A stretch of 64,000 bases of DNA from Sphingomonas hankookensis (lineage in GTDB: Bacteria > Pseudomonadota > Alphaproteobacteria > Sphingomonadales > Sphingomonadaceae): positions 124,001-188,000 of the forward strand of contig NZ_JAKREV010000004.1 of assembly GCF_022664465.1 (NCBI RefSeq), read 5' to 3'. The notes beneath the pieces were generated by a model. It did no database searches, had not been told where the DNA came from, and worked only from the letters and a program-made list of their open reading frames with translations. How positions within the stretch are numbered: the first letter of the stretch is position 1; each line of letters starts with the position of its first letter. Positions 8,724 to 16,019 of this stretch are shown piece after piece. The position numbers and the translations under genes were made by a program.

Positions 8724-9632
8724 TCAACGGGTCGGCAGATGGTGGCGGGCGCGATCCCAGAAGGCGGGGTCGAAGGTGGCGGCGGCACCGATGATCGCGG
8801 CGTCCTCGGTATCGGCATGGACCGCAAGCGCGGTGGCAGGCAGCATCGCGGCAAGTGCCGGGCCGAACAGGTCGAACGCGCCGCAGATGCGCCCGCCGAG
8901 CATGACGGTACCCGCGCCGAACCGGTGGACCCACGGCGACAGGATCGTGCCGAGGCTGGTGCCATAGTCGGCGAAGATCGCGGCGGCATGGGCGTCGCCG
9001 GTCCGTGCGGCATCGGCGCCGGTGACGACGGTCGCGTCGCTGCCGAACCGTTCGCGGAGGCGCGCGGTCAGCCAGCGGGCGGAGACATGGTCGTCGGCGA
9101 TGCCGTCGCCGAACGGCAGGTGCCACAGCGATCCGTGCGGCGGCACGTCGCCGCCGTCGATCGCCGGAATGCCATGGCGCAGGAATGTAGAGCCCAATCC
9201 GGTGCCGAGTGTGACGCCGACCACGTTGTCGTCGGCCGGGGCCGCGCCGATCGCCACGCAGCCGACCGCAAAGGCGGTGGCGTCGTTCAGGAAGCGGACG
9301 GGGCGCGGAAAACGCTGTGCGATGGCGAGGGCAGCGCCGATATCGACGCCGTTCAGCGCGGTGAACTTCGCATTGCCGGCGAAATGGCCGATCCCGGCGG
9401 CATAGTCGAAGGGTCCTGGCATCGCGATGCCGATGCCGGTGACGCGCGCCGGCCCGACCCGGTCGATCACCGCATCGATCGCCCCGGCCCATGCCGCGAT
9501 CAGCGTGGCGCGGTCGTCGTCGGGCGCACAGGGGTCGTGGCGATAGCTGTCGGGCAGCAGCGCACCACGGTCGGTATCGGCAACGGCCGCCGCCGCGACG
9601 TGATGTCCCCCAATATCGACCCCGACGATCAT
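8724..9632 (-). CDS. ROK family sugar kinase, zinc-motif-less
   Basis: A 302-residue cytoplasmic ROK-fold kinase, opening MIVGVDIGG (phosphate-1 motif) with VTGIGIAMPGPFDY, FLNDATAFAVG (catalytic Asp) and VTLGTGLGSTFL. ROK kinases usually have a GH-x-CxCGxxGC zinc loop after the last of these. Here that region reads GIPAIDGGDVPPHGSLWHLP and has no cysteines, so the zinc site is absent. With two mannosidases under the same putative operator, a mannose or hexose kinase role is the natural guess but is not shown. The start is the ATG at 9632 preceded by GGGAGGGTGG. It is the promoter-proximal gene; the GH92 gene follows 17 bp downstream. Confidence 0.82.
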   Translation of the reverse strand: MIVGVDIGGHHVAAAAVADTDRGALLPDSYRHDPCAPDDDRATLIAAWAGAIDAVIDRVGPARVTGIGIAMPGPFDYAAGIGHFAGNAKFTALNGVDIGAALAIAQRFPRPVRFLNDATAFAVGCVAIGAAPADDNVVGVTLGTGLGSTFLRHGIPAIDGGDVPPHGSLWHLPFGDGIADDHVSARWLTARLRERFGSDATVVTGADAARTGDAHAAAIFADYGTSLGTILSPWVHRFGAGTVMLGGRICGAFDLFGPALAAMLPATALAVHADTEDAAIIGAAATFDPAFWDRARHHLPTR

Positions 9633-9681
9633 CCACCCTCCCACAGGCTGCGTGGCGGGTTCGCCATCGCTTCGTCGGTCG

Positions 9682-9695
9682 TGTAATCCATTACA
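9682..9695. promoter_or_regulatory. Putative LacI-family operator (site 1), upstream of ROK-GH92
   Basis: TGTAATCCATTACA is a 14-bp palindrome broken only at the centre, 50 bp upstream of the ROK kinase ATG. The same sequence occurs at 11024 and a fully symmetric version at 20096. The length and even symmetry fit LacI-family half-sites, and a LacI gene lies 300 bp away. Confidence 0.75.
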
Positions 9696-9789
9696 TCGGG
9701 TTGCGCCAAGGGTAATTCGCGTGGGGTTGTTTGTCGCAAGCGCGGAGCCCGCGGTGGGAGCGGAAGTCGATCTGTTCCCATCGACCCCT

Positions 9790-9873
9790 GACGTCACCCC
9801 AGCGAAGGCTGGGTTTCAGGCGGCTCCTGCTGCGCGCTACAACCGGGAGACCCAGCCTTCGCTGGGGTGACGT
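9790..9873. repeat. MITE-like repeat, class B (CCAGCGAAGGCTGGG ends)
   Basis: Inverted ends GTCACCCCAGCGAAGGCTGG and CCAGCCTTCGCTGGGGTGAC enclose about 40 bp containing GCGGCTCCTG and GCGCTACAACCGGGAGA. A very similar element lies at 54567-54651 and a lone right end at 37395-37425. The 300-bp gap 9633-9941 holds the operator, this element, and a single class A hairpin at about 9906-9926; nothing else was seen. Confidence 0.8.
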
Positions 9874-9941
9874 TTTGGTACGGATGGATCGCGGCGATCG
9901 TCGCGTATTCCCGCGCAGGCGGGAAGAGGGTACGGCTGATC

Positions 9942-10934
9942 TCAGACCGCCGGGCCACTGCTCTGCCGGACGATCAGTTCGTGGGGCAGGACATGGACGG
10001 TATCGTCGGCGCCCTTGCCCTCGATCCGGTCGATCAGGATTTCGCACGCCTTGGCCCCCATCGCTTCGGCCGGCTGGGCGATGGTGGTCAGCGACGGGGT
10101 GGAATGGGCAGCGAAGCTGATGTCGTCGAACCCGGTGATGGCAAGGTCGTGCGGCACGCGCAGTCCCTTTGCCGTTGCCGCCTGGATCGCGCCGATCGCC
10201 ATTTCATCGTTCATGCTGAACAACGCGGTCGGACGATGCGGCACTGCCAGCAGTTCGGACGCGGCGGCGTGCCCCGATCCCATCGTCCAGTCGCCGAACC
10301 GCACCAGAGCGGGGTCGAACACGACGCCCGCGGCGTCGAGCGCGGTGCGATAGCCCTTCATCCGGTCGACTGCGTGCGGGTTGGCCGCCGGGCCGCTGAT
10401 GGCGGCGATGCGGCGATGGCCCGCGGCGATCAGATGGTCGACCATTTCGCGCGCCGCGCCGGCATTGTCGATGCGGACCGAGGGTGCCTGCGTCAGTTCG
10501 CAGCCACAGGCATGGACGATCGGATAGGTCGCCGCGCGCTGCCGCGCGTTGAAGCCGTAATCGGGGCTCAGCTGGATCACGCCGTCGGCCAGCCGGGTTT
10601 CGACCAGCTGTTCGTAATGCGCCTCGCGGTCGCGGGAGTCGCGCGTGTCGCCCAGGAACACCGAATAGCCGCGCCGCCACGCGATCGATTCGATGCCGGC
10701 GGTCACGTTGGCGAAGAACGGGTTGGCGATGCCGGGCACCAGCACCAGCACCGAAAACGACCGGTCGGAGCGCAGGTTGCGCGCCAGCAGATTGGGGCGG
10801 TAATCGACCGCCGCCACCGCCGCCATCACCCGCGCGCGGGTCGCCTCGGTCACCTTTTCGGGGGTGCGCAGCGCGCGCGACACGGTGGCGGTCGACAGAC
10901 CGGCCGCGTTCGCGACGTCGATGATACTGCTCAT
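9942..10934 (-). CDS. LacI family transcriptional regulator, likely regulator of the mannoside locus
   Basis: A 330-residue repressor. The N-terminal helix-turn-helix reads IIDVANAAGLSTATVSRALR with the hinge segment VDYRPNLLARNLR, followed by a periplasmic-binding-protein-like effector domain ending with the MGAKACEILIDRI stretch. The ATG at 10934 puts the HTH at residue 4; a longer frame to 10985 is less typical. It is divergent from the SSS symporter gene, with the palindrome at 11024 between them, so autoregulation together with control of the symporter operon is likely. The effector is unknown; mannose or a mannoside is a reasonable inference from the target genes. Confidence 0.9.
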   Translation of the reverse strand: MSSIIDVANAAGLSTATVSRALRTPEKVTEATRARVMAAVAAVDYRPNLLARNLRSDRSFSVLVLVPGIANPFFANVTAGIESIAWRRGYSVFLGDTRDSRDREAHYEQLVETRLADGVIQLSPDYGFNARQRAATYPIVHACGCELTQAPSVRIDNAGAAREMVDHLIAAGHRRIAAISGPAANPHAVDRMKGYRTALDAAGVVFDPALVRFGDWTMGSGHAAASELLAVPHRPTALFSMNDEMAIGAIQAATAKGLRVPHDLAITGFDDISFAAHSTPSLTTIAQPAEAMGAKACEILIDRIEGKGADDTVHVLPHELIVRQSSGPAV

Positions 10935-11023
10935 GCCCTGTCTTCCCCCGCCTGATCGTTCTGCCGACCGGTGGCCCCAAGTCAAGCGGACCGCCGCGAC
11001 CGGCGCTTAGGCCGGATGGCATA

Positions 11024-11037
11024 TGTAATCCATTACA
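11024..11037. promoter_or_regulatory. Putative LacI-family operator (site 2), between lacI and symporter operon
   Basis: TGTAATCCATTACA lies 90 bp upstream of the lacI start and 87 bp upstream of the symporter GTG. It is identical to the site at 9682. Its position suits control of both divergent transcripts. Confidence 0.75.
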
Positions 11038-11124
11038 TTATTCGCTTGCGAGCCCCGACGATGCTGCCTAGTCTTTGGACCAAGCAAGCGGTCCCGGCGC
11101 GGACCCGATGATGGGGAGGGCGGC

Positions 11125-13011
11125 GTGGCGCCGATCGACGGGCTGATCGTGCTCGCATATCTGGTGGCGACGCTGGCGATCGCGCTGAAGGTGCGGGCGC
11201 GCGCCGCCGAGAGCATCGACAGCTATTATCTCGGCAACAAGAAGATGCCGTGGTACCTGCTGTGCCTGTCCGATGCGTCGGGAATGTTCGACATTTCGGG
11301 CACGATGTGGCTGTCGACGTTGCTGTTCCTGTACGGGATGAAGAGCATCTGGCTGCCATGGCTGTGGCCGGTGTTCAACCAGGTGTTCCTGATGGCGTAT
11401 CTCGCCATCTGGCTGCGGCGGTCGAACGTGCGGTCGGGGGCGGAATGGATCCTGTTCCGCTTCGGCGACAATCGCGGCAGCCGGCTGTCGCATCTGTCGG
11501 TCGTGCTGTTCTCGGTCATCTGTGTCGTCGGGTTCCTCGTCTATGCGTTCGTCGGCATCGGCAAGTTCATGGAATTGTTCCTGCCGTGGGAGGCGATCGG
11601 CCCTGCGCTGGGACTTTCGCTGACACCGGCGCAGGTGCCGGTCGCCTATGCGGTGTTCTTCACCACGCTGGTCACGGTCTATGTCGTACTGGGCGGGCTG
11701 CCGGGCATCGTGTGGACCGATGTGCTGCAATTCGGGATCATGACGCTGGCAGCGTTCTTCGTCGCCGGCATGGCGATGACGATGGTCACGCCGCAGCAGA
11801 TCGCGGCGGCGACGCCGGTGGGGTGGATGAGTCCGGGCTTCGGCTGGCATCTGGGGCTGGACTGGAGTGCGATCCGGCCCGAGGCGGCGGCGAAGATCGC
11901 CGGCGACGGTTACGAACTGTTCACCGCGCTGATGATGATGATGCTGTTTTCGGGCACATTGAAGAGCGCGGCGGGTCCCGCGCCGAGCTACGACATGCAG
12001 CGCGTGCTGGCGACGCGCTCCCCACGCGACGCGGCGAAGGTGACCGGGTTCGTGTCGGTGGTGCTGATGCCGATCCGCTACCTGATGATCGCCGGGTTCA
12101 CCGTGCTGGCGCTGGTGTTCGTCGACCGGCTGGACCTCGCATCGGGTGGCAAGGTCGATTTCGAGAATCTGCTGCCCGCCGCGATCCAGGCGTTCATGCC
12201 CGCAGGCGTGCGCGGGGTCATCATCACCGGGCTGCTGGCCGCGTTCATGGCGACCTTCGCCTCCAGCCTGAACGCTGCGCCGCTCTACATCGTCAACGAC
12301 GTCTATCGCCGCTACGTGAACCCCGATGCGTCGCAGCGGCTGCTGGTGCGGTTGAGCTATGCGGTATCGGTTGCGGTGGTGCTGCTGGCGATGGGCATCG
12401 GGCTGTTCGTCGCGTCGATCAACGATGCGCTGCAATGGATCGTGTCGGGGCTGTGGGGCGGGTACACCGTGTCGAACGTCATCAAATGGTATTGGTGGCG
12501 CTTCAACGGCGAGGGCTATTTCGCCGGCATGGTAGCGGGCATCGCCTGTTCGCTGAGCTTTCCGTTCATCTTCGGGCCGTTGATGCCGGGCGCGGGGGCG
12601 ATCCTGCCGCTGTACCTGTTCCCGCTCATTATTGCGGTGTCGGGTGCGGTCGCGATCGGGGCCAGCCTGATGACGAAGCCGACCGATCCGGTGGTGCTGC
12701 TGGGTTTCTACCGACAGGTGCGGCCGTGGGGGTTTTGGGGTCCGGTGCAGGCATCGATGCAGGCGGAGAACCCGGCGGCGCAGCCCAACCGCGAACTGCC
12801 GCGCAATGCGTTCAACATCGTGGTCGGCACGCTGATGCAGACCGCGCTGGTGGCGACGCCGGTGTTTCTGGTGGTCAAGAATTTTACCGCGATGGCCGCG
12901 TGTCTGGCCGTCGTGCTGGTGTGTGGAGGGATATTGTGGCGGACCTGGTATCGGCGGCTGGCCGACTGGCCCGAGGATCTGGGCGACGGCCCCGCGGAGC
13001 AGCGGCCGTGA
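11125..13011 (+). CDS. Sodium/solute symporter family (SSS) transporter
   Basis: A 628-residue polytopic inner-membrane protein with about 13-14 hydrophobic segments, of the SSS (SLC5-like) family that imports sugars and other solutes with sodium. Recognisable features are DSYYLGNKKMPWYLL near TM2, GLPGIVWTDVLQFGIM (the SSS signature region), and LAAFMATFASSLNAAPLYIVNDVY, a segment typical of sugar-transporting members. The start is GTG at 11125 behind GGGGAGGG; nearby ATGs are out of frame. It is the first gene of a four-gene overlapping operon with GH92, GH2 and GH85, so it probably imports the mono- or disaccharides these release. The actual substrate is not known. Confidence 0.9.
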   Translation: MAPIDGLIVLAYLVATLAIALKVRARAAESIDSYYLGNKKMPWYLLCLSDASGMFDISGTMWLSTLLFLYGMKSIWLPWLWPVFNQVFLMAYLAIWLRRSNVRSGAEWILFRFGDNRGSRLSHLSVVLFSVICVVGFLVYAFVGIGKFMELFLPWEAIGPALGLSLTPAQVPVAYAVFFTTLVTVYVVLGGLPGIVWTDVLQFGIMTLAAFFVAGMAMTMVTPQQIAAATPVGWMSPGFGWHLGLDWSAIRPEAAAKIAGDGYELFTALMMMMLFSGTLKSAAGPAPSYDMQRVLATRSPRDAAKVTGFVSVVLMPIRYLMIAGFTVLALVFVDRLDLASGGKVDFENLLPAAIQAFMPAGVRGVIITGLLAAFMATFASSLNAAPLYIVNDVYRRYVNPDASQRLLVRLSYAVSVAVVLLAMGIGLFVASINDALQWIVSGLWGGYTVSNVIKWYWWRFNGEGYFAGMVAGIACSLSFPFIFGPLMPGAGAILPLYLFPLIIAVSGAVAIGASLMTKPTDPVVLLGFYRQVRPWGFWGPVQASMQAENPAAQPNRELPRNAFNIVVGTLMQTALVATPVFLVVKNFTAMAACLAVVLVCGGILWRTWYRRLADWPEDLGDGPAEQRP

Positions 13012-16000
13012 AGTGGTTCGCCGGGGCGATGCTGCTGGCGCTGGCGATGCCGCCCATTGCGCCTGCCGTGGCGCAGGAGGCGGACGATCCGGTGCAATGG
13101 GTCGATCCGATGATCGGCACCGATGGCGACGGCCATGTCTTTCCGGGCGCGACGCTGCCGTTCGGGATGGTGCAGTTGAGCCCGTCGAACACCCGCGATG
13201 GGTGGAAATGGACGTCGGGCTATCATTACAGCGACACCGTCATCGACGGGTTCGCGCATACCCATATCAGCGGGGCGGGGCTGGGCGCGCTGGGCGATAT
13301 CCTGCTGATGCCGACGCGGGTGGCGGGGACGGCGATGGGCGCGCTCGACCGGCCCGGTTCCGGCTATCGCTCGCGCTTCTCGCATGATCGGGAAAAGGCG
13401 GAGGCAGGCTATTACCGCGTCCACCTCGACGACGCCGATGTCGATGTCGAACTGACCACGACGCTGCGCACCGGCTTCCACCGCTATCGCTTCAACGGCG
13501 CTGGCGAGCGCTATGTCGTGATCGATCCGATCCATGCGGTCGGCGACGACCATGCGCTCGAAAGCGCGATCGAAATCGTGTCGGACCGCGAAATTCGCGG
13601 ATGGCGGCGGACGATCGGATCGTCGGCAGGCGCCCGCACCGTGTATTTCGTGGCGCGCTTCTCGCAGCCATTCGTCGCGGCGCAGTTGACCGAGGCCGAT
13701 CTACCGGTCGCCGGACGACAGGGAACGGGCGCAGCGCGGCGTACTTATGTGCGATTTGCAAATAACGTTGGGCAGGTCGAGGTTGCTGTGGCGATCTCGC
13801 ATGCGTCGGCGGCCGGCGCGCTCGCCAATTTCCGGGCCGAGGCGGAAGGGCAGGGCTTCGATACGGTGCGGCGCGCGGCGCAGGCGACGTGGGCGAAGCG
13901 GCTGTCGGTTATCCGCATCGATGAGCGCGATGTGACGAAGAAGCGTGTCTTCTACACCGCCAGCTATCACGCCGCGATCGCGCCCAATCTGGTGTCCGAC
14001 GTCACCGGCGACTATCGGGTCGAGGGCAAGGTGCTGCGCTCCAAGATCCCGCAGTTCAGCAACTTTTCGAACTGGGATACGTACCGCGCCGTCCATCCGC
14101 TGCTGACGATCGTCGATCCGGACAAGGCGGGCGGGATCGTGGCGAGCATGGTGTCGCGCCACCGCGATGCCGGGCTGATCCTGCCCAGCTGGGAAGCGGT
14201 CGGGCATGATAACCGGGTGATGATCGGCTATCCGATCGTGTCGATCGTGGCGGATGCGGTGATCAAGGGGCTGCCGGGCGTCGATCCGGCCAGCGCCTAT
14301 GCCGCGATCCGGGCGAGCGCGTTCGACCGGACCAAGCATAGCAACGTCTATGACCTGAACGGCATGGACGGCTATCTGCGCTACGGCTTCGTGCCCGCCG
14401 ACGTCGCCAGTTCGGTGTCGAAGACGACCGAGCAGAATTATCAGGACTGGACGATCGGGCAGGTGGCGGCGAAGCTCGGCCGCGCCGACGACGCCGCGCT
14501 GTTCGCGCAGCGCGCGACCGGGTGGCGGCAGTTGTACGATCCGGCCAGTGGCTGGCTGTTGCCGCGCCTGGCCGACGGGCGACAGGCGCCGATGCGCCGC
14601 GACGACTGGGGCGACCTGAACCGCCATTATGTCTCGGGCAATATCTGGGCCTATTCCGCCTACACTCCGCACGACATGGCCGCGGCGATCCGGCTGCACG
14701 GCGGGCGCGCCGCCTATGGCGACTGGCTCGACCGGATTTTTACCGACACGACGCCGATCGGCGGCGAACAGCATGTCGACCTGTCGGGGTTCGTCGGGCG
14801 CTATGGTCATGGCGACGAGCCGGGGCACCAGATGCCGTATCTGTTCAACCTCGCGGGACAGCCGGGGCGGACGCAATATTACGTCAACCGCGTGCTGCGC
14901 GAAATGTATTCGGACCGGCCCGGCGGGTTGGTCAACAATGACGACCTGGGCCAGATGTCGGCTTGGTATGTGTTCAGCACGCTGGGCTTCTATCCGGTCG
15001 CGCCGGGTGACCTGACCTATCAGATCGGCGCGCCCTATCACCGGCGGGCGACGGTGACGTTGCCCGGCGGGCGGGCGTTCGTGGTCGAGGCGGACGGGCT
15101 GTCGCCGCGCAACATCTATGTCCAGTCGGCGACGCTGGACGGGCGGCCGCTGACGCGGAGCTATCTGACGCATGCGCAGCTGCTGAGCGGCGGTACGTTG
15201 CGCTTCGTGATGGGGGCGAAACCGTCGGGATGGGGCGCGGGGGTGGCGGACAGCAGCCTCGGCGCGTTCGACGACACGGCGCCAGTGGCAGTGACGCAGC
15301 GCGCGCCATGGGCACCCTATGATCCGGTCGACGATCCGCGTTTCGCGGTGACGCGCGAGGTGACGTTTCGGGCGGCGGGCGGTGCGATCCGCTATACGCG
15401 GGGTGCGGGCGTGCCGACCGCGCGGTCGACGCGCTATGCCGCGCCGGTGCGGATCGATCGCGACACCGTGCTGCGCGCGGCGGCGTTCGATCCGGCGCTG
15501 GGGCAGAGCACGACGCTGGAGCGGCACTATGTCCGCAGCCTGTTGAAGGGCGCGCCGGCGGGTTTCCCGCGAATCGCGATCGCCGAGGACGGCATCGGCT
15601 ATGGTGCGAAGGACGGGGCGATGCTGATCGACGGGATCGTCGGCGGGCAGGCTTACGGCGACAAACGCTGGACCGGGCGGGTCGGCGATATCACCGCGAC
15701 GATCGACCTCGGCACTTCCAGGCCGGCGCGGACGCTGACCATCGGCTATCTCGACGATGCGATGAACGGCATCATGCCGCCGCGCCGGATCGAGGTGCTG
15801 GCGGGCGACGATCCGGCGCGGCTGGTGCCGGTCGGCCAGCGCGACATCGGGCCATGGGGCGGGGTGACGCAGCGGGTGACGCGGATCGCCATATCGCTGC
15901 CGGGGCGTGCGTACCGCTATTACCGGGTGCGCGGGATCGCGTGGGGCGACCTGCCCGCTTCGCTCAAGCCGCCCGGCCGGCCTTCGTGGCTGTTCCTCGA

Positions 16001-16019
16001 CGAGATCAACCTGCAATGA
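13008..16019 (+). CDS. Large GH92 alpha-mannosidase with C-terminal accessory domains
   Basis: 1003 residues, about 230 longer than the other GH92 in the window. A signal peptide (VKWFAGAMLLALAMPP to AVAQ) is followed by VDPMIGTDGDGHVFPGATLPFG, the GH92 N-terminal signature, and the catalytic segment NNDDLGQMSAWYVFSTLGFY at about residues 644-663. After the catalytic domain (to about residue 755), a region of about 70 residues resembles the chitobiase C-terminal beta-sandwich (TFRAAGGAIRYTRGAGVPT). The last 120 residues resemble a discoidin-type carbohydrate-binding fold ending FLDEINLQ. The accessory domains may bind substrate. The GTG start at 13008 overlaps the symporter stop (GTGA) and the stop overlaps the GH2 start (ATGA). 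Confidence 0.92.
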   Translation: MKWFAGAMLLALAMPPIAPAVAQEADDPVQWVDPMIGTDGDGHVFPGATLPFGMVQLSPSNTRDGWKWTSGYHYSDTVIDGFAHTHISGAGLGALGDILLMPTRVAGTAMGALDRPGSGYRSRFSHDREKAEAGYYRVHLDDADVDVELTTTLRTGFHRYRFNGAGERYVVIDPIHAVGDDHALESAIEIVSDREIRGWRRTIGSSAGARTVYFVARFSQPFVAAQLTEADLPVAGRQGTGAARRTYVRFANNVGQVEVAVAISHASAAGALANFRAEAEGQGFDTVRRAAQATWAKRLSVIRIDERDVTKKRVFYTASYHAAIAPNLVSDVTGDYRVEGKVLRSKIPQFSNFSNWDTYRAVHPLLTIVDPDKAGGIVASMVSRHRDAGLILPSWEAVGHDNRVMIGYPIVSIVADAVIKGLPGVDPASAYAAIRASAFDRTKHSNVYDLNGMDGYLRYGFVPADVASSVSKTTEQNYQDWTIGQVAAKLGRADDAALFAQRATGWRQLYDPASGWLLPRLADGRQAPMRRDDWGDLNRHYVSGNIWAYSAYTPHDMAAAIRLHGGRAAYGDWLDRIFTDTTPIGGEQHVDLSGFVGRYGHGDEPGHQMPYLFNLAGQPGRTQYYVNRVLREMYSDRPGGLVNNDDLGQMSAWYVFSTLGFYPVAPGDLTYQIGAPYHRRATVTLPGGRAFVVEADGLSPRNIYVQSATLDGRPLTRSYLTHAQLLSGGTLRFVMGAKPSGWGAGVADSSLGAFDDTAPVAVTQRAPWAPYDPVDDPRFAVTREVTFRAAGGAIRYTRGAGVPTARSTRYAAPVRIDRDTVLRAAAFDPALGQSTTLERHYVRSLLKGAPAGFPRIAIAEDGIGYGAKDGAMLIDGIVGGQAYGDKRWTGRVGDITATIDLGTSRPARTLTIGYLDDAMNGIMPPRRIEVLAGDDPARLVPVGQRDIGPWGGVTQRVTRIAISLPGRAYRYYRVRGIAWGDLPASLKPPGRPSWLFLDEINLQ

